From assembly GCA_003220225.1 (NCBI GenBank), contig QHRU01000031.1, forward strand, positions 1 through 64,000: a stretch of DNA of 64,000 bases, written 5' to 3'. Shown here piece by piece: positions 1 to 8,804 of this stretch (its first letter is position 1; the number at the start of each line of letters is the position of its first letter). The notes beneath the pieces are model-generated. The model saw only the letters and a program-made list of their open reading frames with translations, ran no database searches and had not been told where the DNA came from. The position numbers and the translations under genes were made by a program. Source of the DNA: Candidatus Rokuibacteriota bacterium. GTDB lineage: Bacteria; Methylomirabilota; Methylomirabilia; Rokubacteriales; CSP1-6.

Positions 1-505
1 GACGGCGGCGCCCGCCGTACCGGCCACGATCGCGTCCGAGTACGACAGTCCCGCTTGCGCGAGCATGTGGATCTCGTGCACGAACTCGCCCGGCGCGTAC
101 CAGCCCCAGGGCGAGTCGGACCCGGCGGTCATCCGCACGCCGGCCTCGCTCATGCGGCGCACGGCGTCGAGCTTCACGTCGAGCGCGCGGCGGGCCGCGT
201 CCAGCTGCGTGACGAGCTCGGGCGTCAGCCGTCCTTCGCGCTCGCGCGCCTCGCGCTGTCGCTCGATCCCCGCCTTCTGCACGTAGAGCGTCGGATTCAC
301 CCACGCCTTCGCCTTGGCCAGCCGGTCGACGAGATCGGGCCGAAAGCGGTAGGTGCCGTCGGGCTCGTTGAAGATGCAGTGGATGATCATGTCGACGTCG
401 GCGTCGAGGCAGTTCTGCACCGACTGCGCGGACGTGCAGTGGGCGGCCGTGAGCTTGCCGTGCCGGTGCGCCTCGTCGGTCATGGCCGCGAGCTCGGCCA
501 CGGTG
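1..505. repeat. 505-bp direct repeat, copy 1
   Basis: Bases 1-505 match 1008-1512 in the same orientation at an offset of 1007 bp. The only difference I find is G at 325 versus C at 1332. Identity stops abruptly after 505 (atgtcggg here, taggaggc in the other copy). The left limit is the window edge, so the repeat may be longer. Confidence 0.95.
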
Positions 506-690
506 ATGTCGGGAGTCATCAGCACGACGCGAGCACTGGACGGGACGCGCTCCCACTTGTCCGTCCTGGTGGCAACCCTGGATTGGGCGCACCCGGTCGC
601 GAGGAGGCCAGTCATGACGAAGGGGAGGACGACCGCCGATCGCAGCCGGTCGGAGCCCAGAAGAAATGCGACCGAGAGGCAGCGCGCCAT
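1..690 (-). CDS. Chimeric lipoprotein-signal / amidohydrolase fragment (3' end outside window)
   Basis: The reading frame opens with ATG at 690 behind a good GAGGAGG ribosome site and is still open at base 1. Residues 1-61 are not amidohydrolase: they contain a hydrophobic stretch ending in a lipobox (LATGC, Cys34), then a hydrophilic segment ending in PDITVAEL. From there the protein is the central part of the neighbouring amidohydrolase (852-2117), in the same frame, because bases 1-505 copy 1008-1512 with a single mismatch. The catalytic N-terminal HxH strand of the amidohydrolase is missing, so this could not be an active hydrolase. It is either a genuine duplication that fused a lipoprotein N-terminus to a hydrolase fragment, or an assembly join at a contig edge. 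I favour the latter, since the single mismatch looks like strain variation. Confidence 0.6.
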   Translation of the reverse strand, partial: MARCLSVAFLLGSDRLRSAVVLPFVMTGLLATGCAQSRVATRTDKWERVPSSARVVLMTPDITVAELAAMTDEAHRHGKLTAAHCTSAQSVQNCLDADVDMIIHCIFNEPDGTYRFRPDLVDRLAKAKAWVNPTLYVQKAGIERQREAREREGRLTPELVTQLDAARRALDVKLDAVRRMSEAGVRMTAGSDSPWGWYAPGEFVHEIHMLAQAGLSYSDAIVAGTAGAAV

Positions 691-851
691 AGGTGTCCTC
701 CTCGATGGAGTCGGACCAGCGCATCGCGCGGGCTGGAGAATAGAGCGGTGGGGTTTGGTGCGTCAAGAACTAAAGCTGCGCACTGTCCGTGAAGCGCCCG
801 TCGACGCTGGCGCAAGATCGGGCCCCTTGGTCGACGTTCAGGAGAAGCCGC

Positions 852-2117
852 CTACGCCGTACCGCGCTCGACGCGCCGGCCCGCCTGGTAAACGTCGAGC
901 ACATCCCACAGCGCGGTGATCTCGCGCGTGGGATCGCCGCGGACCACCAGGGCGTCCGCCGTCCGTCCGGGAGCGAGACGGCCGGCGGCCGGCCCGACGC
1001 CGATGGAGACGGCGGCGCCCGCCGTACCGGCCACGATCGCGTCCGAGTACGACAGTCCCGCTTGCGCGAGCATGTGGATCTCGTGCACGAACTCGCCCGG
1101 CGCGTACCAGCCCCAGGGCGAGTCGGACCCGGCGGTCATCCGCACGCCGGCCTCGCTCATGCGGCGCACGGCGTCGAGCTTCACGTCGAGCGCGCGGCGG
1201 GCCGCGTCCAGCTGCGTGACGAGCTCGGGCGTCAGCCGTCCTTCGCGCTCGCGCGCCTCGCGCTGTCGCTCGATCCCCGCCTTCTGCACGTAGAGCGTCG
1301 GATTCACCCACGCCTTCGCCTTGGCCAGCCGCTCGACGAGATCGGGCCGAAAGCGGTAGGTGCCGTCGGGCTCGTTGAAGATGCAGTGGATGATCATGTC
1401 GACGTCGGCGTCGAGGCAGTTCTGCACCGACTGCGCGGACGTGCAGTGGGCGGCCGTGAGCTTGCCGTGCCGGTGCGCCTCGTCGGTCATGGCCGCGAGC
1501 TCGGCCACGGTGTAGGAGGCGCGGTTGGGATCCGAGGTGCGCGTGGAGCCGCCGCTGGCCACGATCTTGATGTAGTCGGCGCCTTCCTTGAGCAGCTTGC
1601 GCACCTCCGCGCGCACGGCCGCCTCGCCGTCGGCCTCGGAGCCGAAGTAGCCCATGTGGCCGCCCGTGATCGTGATCGGTCGTCCGCAGATGACCATGCG
1701 CGGCCCCGGCGCGAGCTTGCGGCGGATGCCCTCGCGCAGCGAGAAGGCCACCTTGCCCTTGGCGCCGTTCTCGCGCAGCGTCGTCACGCCGGAATGCAGC
1801 AGCGTGCGCGCGTTCTTGGCCGCCTGCAGCAGCAGGATGTCGTCGTCTTCTTTCGCGACGTCGTCGCCCAGCGTCCCGTCGCCGGGCGCGACGAGGTGCG
1901 TGTGGGCGTCGACGAGCCCGGGCAGGATCGTGGCGGCGCCATAATCGTGTCGGTCGACCGCGGCGCCGGTCGGTGCGTGGACGTCCGCGGCGCGACCGAG
2001 GGCCGCGACGCGGTCACCGTCGATGAGCAGCGCCGCCTGCTCGACGGCCGCGGCGCCGCTGCCGTCGAGCAGACGCGCGGCCGTGATCAGCGTGTAGCGG
2101 GGAGCGGGCGCGCTCAC
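852..2117 (-). CDS. Amidohydrolase family protein (imidazolonepropionase/prolidase-like)
   Basis: A 421-residue metal-dependent hydrolase of the amidohydrolase superfamily. The N-terminal beta-sandwich segment is followed by the metal strand DAHTHL (His72, His74). Further landmarks are GGHMGYFG, the HGKLTAAHC strand, IIHCIFNEPDG, and the late TAGSDSPWGWY strand carrying the conserved Asp. The C-terminal segment returns to the sandwich (ADALVVRGDP). Members of this subfamily hydrolyse cyclic amides or dipeptides; the substrate cannot be told here. The start is a GTG without a clear Shine-Dalgarno, so a slightly different start is possible. Bases 1008-1512 of the gene are duplicated at 1-505. 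It stands alone, transcribed away from the small genes to its right. Confidence 0.85.
   Translation of the reverse strand: MSAPAPRYTLITAARLLDGSGAAAVEQAALLIDGDRVAALGRAADVHAPTGAAVDRHDYGAATILPGLVDAHTHLVAPGDGTLGDDVAKEDDDILLLQAAKNARTLLHSGVTTLRENGAKGKVAFSLREGIRRKLAPGPRMVICGRPITITGGHMGYFGSEADGEAAVRAEVRKLLKEGADYIKIVASGGSTRTSDPNRASYTVAELAAMTDEAHRHGKLTAAHCTSAQSVQNCLDADVDMIIHCIFNEPDGTYRFRPDLVERLAKAKAWVNPTLYVQKAGIERQREAREREGRLTPELVTQLDAARRALDVKLDAVRRMSEAGVRMTAGSDSPWGWYAPGEFVHEIHMLAQAGLSYSDAIVAGTAGAAVSIGVGPAAGRLAPGRTADALVVRGDPTREITALWDVLDVYQAGRRVERGTA
1008..1512. repeat. 505-bp direct repeat, copy 2 (inside amidohydrolase gene)
   Basis: This is the second copy of the repeat at 1-505. It lies wholly inside the intact amidohydrolase gene, so this copy is the original context and the copy at 1-505 is the displaced one. 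Confidence 0.95.
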
Positions 2118-2383
2118 CGCGGGCGTCAGTCGATCACGATCTGGTAGACGAGGTTGCTGGCCGGAAGGGCGATCGACCCCATGAGACGGCGAGAGTAGCC
2201 TCCCGGGCGCGCGCGGTCAATCGCTCGGGCCTTTCGCCCGACCTGCATCCGGTCCGCGTCGCCAACCGTCCCAACTTATCCGCGCAAACCGCGGCTCTTC
2301 CTGGATGTTCGTGTCCGGCACTCGCCTTGCCCTGTGCCCCGGCCAAGGTCCCACGTCCCGTCGGGAAAAAGGAGGACATGGCC

Positions 2384-2539
2384 ATGGCGGAAGATCTACT
2401 CGTGACCGCTGGAGTCCTGGTCGCGTCGGCCGTCTGCGGATGGTACGTCGTTCACGCCATCAGCGGCGTCGTCCTCAGCATCCCCGCTGATGACATGTGC
2501 ACGACCGCCGCCCAATGTCTGGCGCTCGTGGGCGGCTAG
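2384..2539 (+). CDS. Small single-span membrane protein
   Basis: A 51-residue protein starting at the second of two nearby ATGs; this one has AAAAAGGAGG at the proper distance (8 nt), while the first lies only 2 nt from it. Residues 5-30 form one hydrophobic membrane span, and the tail contains two cysteines (ADDMCTTAAQCLALVGG). I recognise no family. A GGCCAAGGTCCCA element about 30 bp upstream resembles the palindromes found at 29782, 30203 and 32740. It ends just before a strong hairpin terminator. Confidence 0.6.
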   Translation: MAEDLLVTAGVLVASAVCGWYVVHAISGVVLSIPADDMCTTAAQCLALVGG

Positions 2540-2564
2540 GATCTCACCGAGCAGCCGAAAGCCG

Positions 2565-2590
2565 AGGCCCCGGAGCCGACTCCGGGGCCT
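2565..2590. terminator. Bidirectional hairpin terminator
   Basis: A perfect 11-bp stem (AGGCCCCGGAG / CTCCGGGGCCT) with a four-base loop CCGA lies between two convergent small genes ending at 2539 and 2611. A short T-rich run follows on the plus strand (TTCGTTCC). Confidence 0.8.
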
Positions 2591-2610
2591 TCGTTCCTCG
2601 CCCGGGTCGA

Positions 2611-2871
2611 TCAGCGGGCCGTGAGCTGGCTGGCGAGAATGGCGCCGGCGAGCGCCTTGTGGTGCGAGCAGACGTTCTCGAACTCGCAGGGATCCTGACG
2701 GTCGCACGCCATCTGCTCGCGCAGGGCGTCGCGGTCCTCGCTCACCGCCTTCTGGATCTCGTCCGCGATGATCTTCTGGAGCAGGCTCGGCTCAACCGTC
2801 GCCGAGCCGGCGCCATCCCGCGAGTACACCGTAAGGACGTGACGAGCGTGGCTGTCAGCCGTCGTCATCAT
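2611..2871 (-). CDS. Small conserved-looking cytoplasmic protein with Cys/His cluster
   Basis: An 86-residue protein starting at ATG 2871, with GGGGAGG seven bases upstream; a second ATG follows five bases later. The N-terminus reads like a beta strand (HARHVLTVYSRDGAG), then a charged helical segment, then a C-terminal Cys/His group (ACDRQDPCEFENVCSHH) that could hold a metal. I see no signal peptide or membrane span and recognise no family. It converges on the small gene ending at 2539 across a shared terminator. Confidence 0.55.
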   Translation of the reverse strand: MMTTADSHARHVLTVYSRDGAGSATVEPSLLQKIIADEIQKAVSEDRDALREQMACDRQDPCEFENVCSHHKALAGAILASQLTAR

Positions 2872-3057
2872 GAGGGGCCTCCCCGCCTTTTGGGCTCTCC
2901 GTTATGTAGGCAAGGAGTACGCCAGAGGGGCTTTGGGCCGGAAAATCAGGACCTTGCAAAGAGCCTGAGTCTTGCCGGTGTCACCGAAATGACGCGGCCT
3001 GCCTGCGTGACACGCCGGATGTGATAGTCTCTCCGGGCAACGCAAGGAGGCTTAACG

Positions 3058-3270
3058 GTGCAGGTCACCGCATTCTCGACGCCGAAACGACCGGACTGGC
3101 GCTGGCGTATCGTCAACTACGCGGGCGAGACCATCGAAGAGTCGCGCGACGTGTTTCCGACCATCGCCGCCGCGGTGGCGCGCGGCACCGAGCACATGAG
3201 CCGACTCAACGTCGACCGCTCCGCGCCCGCCCGGGCGTGGCGCTCGACGTCGCACCTGCGCAGCCGCTGA
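3058..3270 (+). CDS. Small WRWRI/YAGE-motif protein, copy 1
   Basis: A 70-residue protein with a GTG start and a perfect AAGGAGG seven bases upstream. It is a paralogue of the 70-residue protein at 28769-28981: by eye 36 of the first 52 residues are identical, including MQVTA, STP, WRWRI, YAGET, EES, FP and IAAAVA. The pattern resembles a small antiparallel beta sheet followed by a helix. The C-terminal 18 residues are Arg/Ser-rich and not shared. Function is unknown. A GGACCTTG element at 2950, about 100 bp upstream, matches the core of the palindromes in the 29.7-32.8 kb regulatory cluster, where the paralogue resides. Confidence 0.7.
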   Translation: MQVTAFSTPKRPDWRWRIVNYAGETIEESRDVFPTIAAAVARGTEHMSRLNVDRSAPARAWRSTSHLRSR

Positions 3271-3283
3271 GCGGACGGGAAGG

Positions 3284-4450
3284 CTAGCGCGCGGCCTTCC
3301 CCTGCGGCAGGTCGTACAGCCGGCACACGTTCTCGAACACGATCTTGCGGCGCACGCGCGGCGAGATGGCGGCCAGGTTCTTCTCGATCGTGGCGTGCGA
3401 CTCGGGCCAGATGCAATCCGGGTGCGGGTAATCGGCGCCCCAGATGATGTTGTCCTCGCCGATCAGCGGAATGATCGGCTCCAGGTACATGTCTTGCTGG
3501 TACGTGACGAAGCCCTGCCGCTTGAAGTAGTCGCTCGGCTTGAGCGAGAAATTCAGCGCGCGCGCCCGGTCGTGGTACTCCGTGTCGAGCCGGTCGAACA
3601 CGTAGGGCAGCCACGTCACGCCGGACTCGCCGAGCACGAAGTTGAAGTCGGGGTACTTCTCGCAGGCGCCGGAGGCGAGCAGCGAGACCAGCACCTCCAT
3701 CGTGTCGAGCTGGAAGAGCGCCGAGCGCACGAGCCGCCACTGGAGGTTGAACTCCTTCTCCATCTCCGGCGTGTCGGGCGCCCGCAGCCCTTTGAAGCCC
3801 GTCGAGTGGAAGGAGATCGGGAAGCGGCACTCCGCGGCGGCCTCCCACAGCGCGTACCATGCGTGATGGTAGAGCGGCGGGCTCATGCGCTTGAAGGCGA
3901 GGTCGCCGCCGCGCAGGCCCATCTTCGCGCAGCGCCGAACCTCGGCGGCCGCCTCGACGGGATCGGTGTTCGGGATGATCGCCAGCGGGAACACGCGATT
4001 GGGGTCCGCCCGCCTGGCGAAGTCCGCGGCCCAGTCGTTGTAGACCTTGTTCGCCCATGTGCGCTGCTCGGCCTTGTCGATCAAATCGTTGATCATGAGG
4101 CAGCCGTAGACGACCTCGGCCTCGACGCCGTCCCGCTCCAGGTCGGCCAGCCGTAGCTCCGGCGTCGTCGGTCGCGGCTGGATGCCCGGCGCGTTGCCCC
4201 ACTCGAAGCCGAGGTCCTTCATCTCGTCGATGTGGCCGAACATGCCCTTCTGGTACTTGAGGAACCCGGGCCCCACGCCGTTCCACATCCCCCGGTCCTG
4301 CGCGTCCACGAACCAGTGCAGGCCGTCCTCCAGCTCTTCGACCCGCGGCGCCAGCAGCTTCCACTTGGCCGGCGCCTGCGAGGACCAGAGGTCGGGCGGG
4401 CAGTAGGTCAGGTCGATGTGGTTGTCGCCGGAGATCAGCCGGTCTTGCAT
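3284..4450 (-). CDS. Amidohydrolase-2 family (PF04909-type) metal-dependent hydrolase
   Basis: A 388-residue TIM-barrel protein of the amidohydrolase-2 group, whose members include ACMSD-type decarboxylases and hydrolases of phenolic acids and lactones. The N-terminal metal motif is ISGDNHIDL (Asp9, His11), followed by SFHSTGF and the late barrel strand GADYPHPDCIWPES with the catalytic Asp. The long insert after the first strand (KWKLLAPRVEELEDG) is usual for this subgroup. GGGAGCG precedes the ATG. It is the last gene of the minus-strand operon that starts near 14547, 88 bp after the ABC ATPase gene. The substrate is unknown, though the linked importers suggest an imported organic acid or amide. 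Confidence 0.85.
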   Translation of the reverse strand: MQDRLISGDNHIDLTYCPPDLWSSQAPAKWKLLAPRVEELEDGLHWFVDAQDRGMWNGVGPGFLKYQKGMFGHIDEMKDLGFEWGNAPGIQPRPTTPELRLADLERDGVEAEVVYGCLMINDLIDKAEQRTWANKVYNDWAADFARRADPNRVFPLAIIPNTDPVEAAAEVRRCAKMGLRGGDLAFKRMSPPLYHHAWYALWEAAAECRFPISFHSTGFKGLRAPDTPEMEKEFNLQWRLVRSALFQLDTMEVLVSLLASGACEKYPDFNFVLGESGVTWLPYVFDRLDTEYHDRARALNFSLKPSDYFKRQGFVTYQQDMYLEPIIPLIGEDNIIWGADYPHPDCIWPESHATIEKNLAAISPRVRRKIVFENVCRLYDLPQGKAAR

Positions 4451-4538
4451 GTCGCGCTCCCTGGGTGCCGGGTCACGGCTCGATGGTGGCGAGATCGTAA
4501 ACCGGATCGGGCGCGGGCGCCAGCCGCGGCCGGCGCCC

Positions 4539-5282
4539 TCACACGAGCACCTTGTCGAGGAATCGCCGCAGTCGCTCGTGGCGCGGACGGCCGAAGATCT
4601 CCTCGGGTGTGCCGACCTCGAGGATCTTGCCCTGGTCCAGGAACACCACGCGGTCGGCGACCTTGCGCGCGAAGCCCATCTCGTGCGTCGCGACCACCAT
4701 CGTCATTCCCTCGCTCGCCACCTGCTCCATGACGCGCAGCACCTCGCCCACCAGCTCGGGATCGAGCGACGACGTCGGCTCGTCGAACAGCATGACCCGC
4801 GGCTCCATGGCCAGCGCGCGCGCGATGGCCACGCGCTGGCGCTGGCCGCCGGAGAGATGTTCGGGATAGACCTCCATCTTGTCGGTGAGGCCCACCTTCT
4901 CCAGCAGCGCGCGGCCCTTGGCCGCCGCCTCGCCGACGCCCATCCCCTTCACCGTCACGAGGCCCTCGATGACGTTCTCGAGCGCGATCATGTGCGGCCA
5001 GAGATAGAAATGCTGGAAGACCATCCCGATCTCGGCGCGCGTGCGGGCCAATTCGCGCGCGCTCACCCGGCGCGTGCCCTCCCGGCCGACGCGCTTGCCG
5101 TTCACGCGGACGACGCCGGAGGTCGGCTCCTCCAGGAAGTTGATGCAGCGGAGCAGGGTGCTCTTGCCCGAGCCGCTCGGCCCGATGAGGCACACCACCT
5201 CGCCGGCCGCCACCGACAGGCTGACGCCGTCGAGCGCGCGCACGGCGCCGAAGTGCTTCACGAGACTCTCGACTTCGATCAC
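4539..5282 (-). CDS. Polar amino-acid-type ABC transporter ATP-binding protein
   Basis: A 247-residue ATPase of the GlnQ/HisP class that powers uptake through the adjacent permease. Walker [10 protein letters not shown] is at 34-42, the Q-loop Gln at 90, the signature LSGGQRQRV from 143, Walker B VMLFDEP at 163-169 and the switch histidine in ATHEM. Length is normal for the family. The start is GTG, 11 bp after the permease stop. It is the third gene of a compact binding protein-permease-ATPase set. Amino-acid-type substrate specificity is inferred from family membership; the real ligand may be a related organic acid. Confidence 0.93.
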   Translation of the reverse strand: MIEVESLVKHFGAVRALDGVSLSVAAGEVVCLIGPSGSGKSTLLRCINFLEEPTSGVVRVNGKRVGREGTRRVSARELARTRAEIGMVFQHFYLWPHMIALENVIEGLVTVKGMGVGEAAAKGRALLEKVGLTDKMEVYPEHLSGGQRQRVAIARALAMEPRVMLFDEPTSSLDPELVGEVLRVMEQVASEGMTMVVATHEMGFARKVADRVVFLDQGKILEVGTPEEIFGRPRHERLRRFLDKVLV

Positions 5283-5292
5283 GCGCGCTCCA

Positions 5293-6018
5293 TCACGAGG
5301 CCGGCATCGTCGGCAGCGGCGCGTCCAGCCGGAGTCGCCGGCGACGGCCTTCGCCCAGCCCGCGCTGCTCGTAGGCCGTCAGCCGCTCGCCGTACATCTG
5401 CAGCGCGCTCAGGCAGCTCGTCAGCACCAGGTAGATGGCGCCGGTCACGGTGAGGATCTCGATCGCGCGATAGGTGCTGCTGTAGATCATCTGCGCGGTC
5501 AGCATCAGCTCCGGCACCGTGATCACGGACGCGAGCGACGAGTTCTTGCAGTGCGAGATTGCGTTGCCCATGTAGGGTGGGATGATGATGCGCACCGCCT
5601 GCGGCACGATGATGCGCCGCACGACTTGCCCGTAGCTCATGCCCACCGCGTACGCCGCCTCGAGCTGACCGCGGTGGACGGCCTGGAGGCCGGCGCGGAT
5701 GATCTCGGCGTTGTAGGCGGCGGCGCTGGCCGACATCGCGATGATGGCGGCGGGGAACGCGTCCAGCGTGATGCCGAAGGCCGGCGCCGCGTAGTACACG
5801 AAGAAGAGGTGCAGCAGCAGCGGCGTGCCGCGCACGACCCAGATGTAGGCCATGGCCGGCCGGCGCAGCCACGCGCGCGGCGACATGCGCGCCAGCGCCA
5901 CGAAGAACGCGGCCGCGGTGCCAAGGACCTGGCTCAGCACGAACAGCGCGATGGTCATGAGCGAGGCCTGGAGCAGGATCGGCAGGAACTTCCAGGCCAC
6001 GCCGAAGTCCAGGTGCAT
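5293..6018 (-). CDS. Amino-acid-type ABC transporter permease (HisM/GlnP class)
   Basis: A 241-residue inner-membrane permease with about five hydrophobic spans. The ATPase-contacting EAA loop is clear: [20 protein letters not shown] followed by [10 protein letters not shown]. It starts with ATG one base after the stop of the binding-protein gene and ends 11 bp before the ATPase, so the three genes form a translationally coupled importer. Only one permease gene is present, so a homodimeric pore is expected, as in GlnP-type systems. Confidence 0.92.
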   Translation of the reverse strand: MHLDFGVAWKFLPILLQASLMTIALFVLSQVLGTAAAFFVALARMSPRAWLRRPAMAYIWVVRGTPLLLHLFFVYYAAPAFGITLDAFPAAIIAMSASAAAYNAEIIRAGLQAVHRGQLEAAYAVGMSYGQVVRRIIVPQAVRIIIPPYMGNAISHCKNSSLASVITVPELMLTAQMIYSSTYRAIEILTVTGAIYLVLTSCLSALQMYGERLTAYEQRGLGEGRRRRLRLDAPLPTMPAS

Positions 6019-6019
6019 G

Positions 6020-6826
6020 TCAGGGCACCTGGTCGATCAGCTGCGCGCTGAAGTTGTCGATGCCGAAGTACTGCTTGGCCCAGCGATCGAGCAGCCCGTC
6101 CTTGCGCATCATACGGATGGCCTCGTCCATCTTGGCCTTGAGCTGCGTCGAGCCCTTCTGCATCGGCACCCCGACGTAGCGCACGACGTACGGCTTGCCG
6201 ACGATCTTCGCCACGCCCGGCTTGTCCTTGATGAAGTTCGCCGCCGCCGTGTCGGGCGCCACCGCCGCCTCGATCCGTCCGATCTCCATGTCGGCGAACA
6301 TCTCGGCGTAGCCCGCGTAGCCCTTGAAGCCCTTGAACGCGCCGTGCTCCTTTTCGATGGCCTTGGCCGGGATCTCGCCGTCCATGCCGCCGGAGATGGC
6401 GCCCACCATCCGGCCCTTGAGATCGGTCGGCCCGTGGATGTCGGGGACGTTCGCCTTCGCCACGACGACGACCGCGGAGCGCGAGTACGGGATCGAGTAG
6501 TCGAAGATCTCCTTGCGCTCCGGCGTCACGTTGACGTTGGAGAAGACGGCGTCGAAGCGCCCGGTCTGCAGTCCCGGCAGGATCCCCTTCCAGTCCAGCC
6601 GGACGAGATCGAGCTTCACGCCGATGTGCCTGGCGATGAACTTGCCGACCTCGATGTCGTAGCCGACCAGCTCGTTCTTATCGTTCAGGAAGGTCACGGG
6701 CGGCAGGTTGCCGCTGGTGGCGGCGACCATGTGGCCGCGCTTCGTGATCTCCGGCAGGTCGGCGGCGAAGACGCTGGTCGCGGGCAGCACGAGCGTGAGC
6801 GACACGAGCAGGCGGACGAGTCTCAT
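6020..6826 (-). CDS. Amino-acid-type ABC transporter substrate-binding protein
   Basis: A 268-residue periplasmic binding protein of family 3. I chose the ATG at 6826 because AAAGGAG lies eight bases upstream and a signal peptide starts at once (MRLVRLLVSLTLVLP, cleavage near VFA-ADLPEI). The two-lobe fold is marked by the early LVGYDIEVGKFIARHIGVK segment and by GRFDAVFSNVNVTPERK, typical of ligand-binding SBP_bac_3 proteins. An upstream in-frame ATG at 6868 would add 14 hydrophilic residues and spoil the signal peptide. It precedes its permease and ATPase genes directly. Confidence 0.92.
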   Translation of the reverse strand: MRLVRLLVSLTLVLPATSVFAADLPEITKRGHMVAATSGNLPPVTFLNDKNELVGYDIEVGKFIARHIGVKLDLVRLDWKGILPGLQTGRFDAVFSNVNVTPERKEIFDYSIPYSRSAVVVVAKANVPDIHGPTDLKGRMVGAISGGMDGEIPAKAIEKEHGAFKGFKGYAGYAEMFADMEIGRIEAAVAPDTAAANFIKDKPGVAKIVGKPYVVRYVGVPMQKGSTQLKAKMDEAIRMMRKDGLLDRWAKQYFGIDNFSAQLIDQVP

Positions 6827-6848
6827 GGTCGGGATCTCCTTTGTGTCA

Positions 6849-8804
6849 TCAGAGCGTCCGGGCGACACGGGTGCCGTCGAGGATGGCGTCGTGGACGCGA
6901 CGCGGAGAGTACGCGTCGCCGATCACCTTCAGCTCCGCCACCTTGCCTTCCAGCTCCCGCGACAACGGATCGTTCGCTTTGCCGCCGAACGCCAGCACCA
7001 CCGAGTCGGCCTCGACGATGGCCTCGGTGTTCGCGAACGTGTGACGCGTGCGCACGCCGCGGGGCAGGATCTCCCTGGCCACCGTCATCGGGATCAGGGT
7101 CACGCCGCGCGTGAACAGCCGCGCGTAGAGATCGGAGCGCGTGCCCTCGTCGATGTCCTCGCCGACCATGAAGTAGCGGCACACGATGGTGACCTGGGCT
7201 CCGCGCTCGGCCAGGAAGTCCGCCGTCGTCGGCGCCGCGAAGTAGCCCTCCTCGTCGACGATGACCACCCGGCGGCCGGTGGCGGCGCGGCCCGTGAGGA
7301 CGTCCACGGTGGTCGCGACGTGCGGCAGCGTCACGCCCGGGATGTCCGGCCGGCGCTGGGTGGCGCCGGTGGCGAGGATGACGGCGTCAGGCTTCAGCGC
7401 GAGGACGTCGGCGCCCGAGGCGGGCGTGTCGAGGCGGATCTCGACGCCGGCCTTCTTCGCCTGGTTGGCGAGCCATGCCGGGATCGACGCATAGTCCTCG
7501 CGCTTGGGCGCGCGCGCGACGGCAAGGACCTGGCCGCCGACAACCGAGGTCGCTTCGAGCAGGATCGTCTGGTGACCGCGCAGCGCGGCCACCCGCGCGG
7601 CCTCGAGCCCGGCCACGCCGCCGCCGACCACGACCACGCGCCGCCGCGTCAACGCCGGGCGGATCTCCATCAGCTCGGCCTCGCGGCCGATGGCCGGGTT
7701 TTGCACGCAGGTGATCGCCTTGCCCTGCCGCAGGCGTCCGATACAGCCCTCGGCGGCGCCGACGCACACGCGCACGTCGTCGGGCCGGCCCTCGCTGACC
7801 TTCTTCGGCATCTCGGGATCGGCGATCAGCGCCCGCGTCATGCCGACGAGATCGCACACGCCCGCCGCCAGGGCCGCCTCCGCCTGCTCGGCGGTCACGA
7901 TGCGGCCGGCCACGATGACGGGCACGCGGACCACGCTCTTCGTGAGCGCGGCGAGGTCGTTGAAGACGCCGCGGGGGTGGTAGTGCGACGGCGTGACCGC
8001 CGCCTCGTATTTCAGCGTCTCCGTGTTCGATCCGCTGACCATCCAGTAATCCGCGATGCCCAGCGCGTCCAGCTGCCGCGCGATCTCCAGCAGCTCCTCG
8101 CGCGTGAGCCCACCCTCCACGAAGTGATCGCCGCTGTGACGCAGGCCGATGATGAAGTCGCGCCCCACCGCCTCCCGCAGCGCACGCAGCACCTCGCGCG
8201 GCAGGCGCAGGCGATTGTCGAGGCTGCCGCCGTACTCGTCGGTGCGCGTGTTGGCGAGCGGCGAGATGAAGTTCTCGAGCAGGTGGCCGCCGTAGAGCGG
8301 GATGTCCGCGCCGTCGTAGCCGCCCTTCTTGAGCCGCACGGCCGCCGCCGCCCACGCGTCGACGACCTCGCGGATCTCGGCTCTGGTCATGACGTGCGGC
8401 CACTCGCGATGCCGCTCCTCCCGCGTGTCGGAGGGCGCCCACAGCGGAACGCCGGAGTACCACGAGTGGCCCCGGCGCCCGCGATGCGAGATCTGCGACA
8501 GGCAGAGCGCGCCGTGGCGGTGGATGGCCGCGCTCATCTGCGCGAACTGCGGGATCACGCCGTCGTCCCAGTTGTTGACCTCTCCCCAGTCGTTGATCGA
8601 TGTCGGATGGATGCTCGAGGAGCCGAACATCATCACGACGCCGCAACCGCCCTTCGCCTTCTCCTCGTGATAGCGGATGTAGCGGTCGGTGATGTTGCCC
8701 TTCTCGCCGAACGCGGCGCCGTGCGGCGTCGAGACGATGCGGTTCTTGGCCGTCGCGTGGCCGATTCTGATCGGACTGAACAGCCGAGACAACGCCGCGC
8801 TCAT
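6849..8804 (-). CDS. NADH:flavin oxidoreductase, old-yellow-enzyme/2,4-dienoyl-CoA reductase type
   Basis: A 651-residue enzyme with an N-terminal FMN TIM barrel (about 1-340) and a C-terminal nucleotide-binding half beginning at VVVGGGVAGLEAA (about 391). Barrel landmarks are AKNRIVSTPHG, SQISHRGRRG, FISPLANTRTDEYGGS and RALIADPEMP. The linker that should hold the [4Fe-4S] cluster has Cys347, Cys354 and Cys366 at the spacing of E. coli FadH (C-x2-C-x3-C-x11-C), but the second ligand, residue 350, is Ala (GCC codon). The start ATG overlaps the stop of the upstream binding-protein gene (TGATG). Such enzymes reduce activated double bonds or demethylate amines; here the operon suggests catabolism of an imported compound. 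Confidence 0.9.
   Translation of the reverse strand: MSAALSRLFSPIRIGHATAKNRIVSTPHGAAFGEKGNITDRYIRYHEEKAKGGCGVVMMFGSSSIHPTSINDWGEVNNWDDGVIPQFAQMSAAIHRHGALCLSQISHRGRRGHSWYSGVPLWAPSDTREERHREWPHVMTRAEIREVVDAWAAAAVRLKKGGYDGADIPLYGGHLLENFISPLANTRTDEYGGSLDNRLRLPREVLRALREAVGRDFIIGLRHSGDHFVEGGLTREELLEIARQLDALGIADYWMVSGSNTETLKYEAAVTPSHYHPRGVFNDLAALTKSVVRVPVIVAGRIVTAEQAEAALAAGVCDLVGMTRALIADPEMPKKVSEGRPDDVRVCVGAAEGCIGRLRQGKAITCVQNPAIGREAELMEIRPALTRRRVVVVGGGVAGLEAARVAALRGHQTILLEATSVVGGQVLAVARAPKREDYASIPAWLANQAKKAGVEIRLDTPASGADVLALKPDAVILATGATQRRPDIPGVTLPHVATTVDVLTGRAATGRRVVIVDEEGYFAAPTTADFLAERGAQVTIVCRYFMVGEDIDEGTRSDLYARLFTRGVTLIPMTVAREILPRGVRTRHTFANTEAIVEADSVVLAFGGKANDPLSRELEGKVAELKVIGDAYSPRRVHDAILDGTRVARTL

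Noticed and set aside
2134-2385. Possible 83-codon frame on the minus strand between the amidohydrolase and the first small gene
   Set aside because: Its sequence is low-complexity Arg/Ser/Ala, lacks a ribosome site and reads antisense to the start of the 2384 gene.
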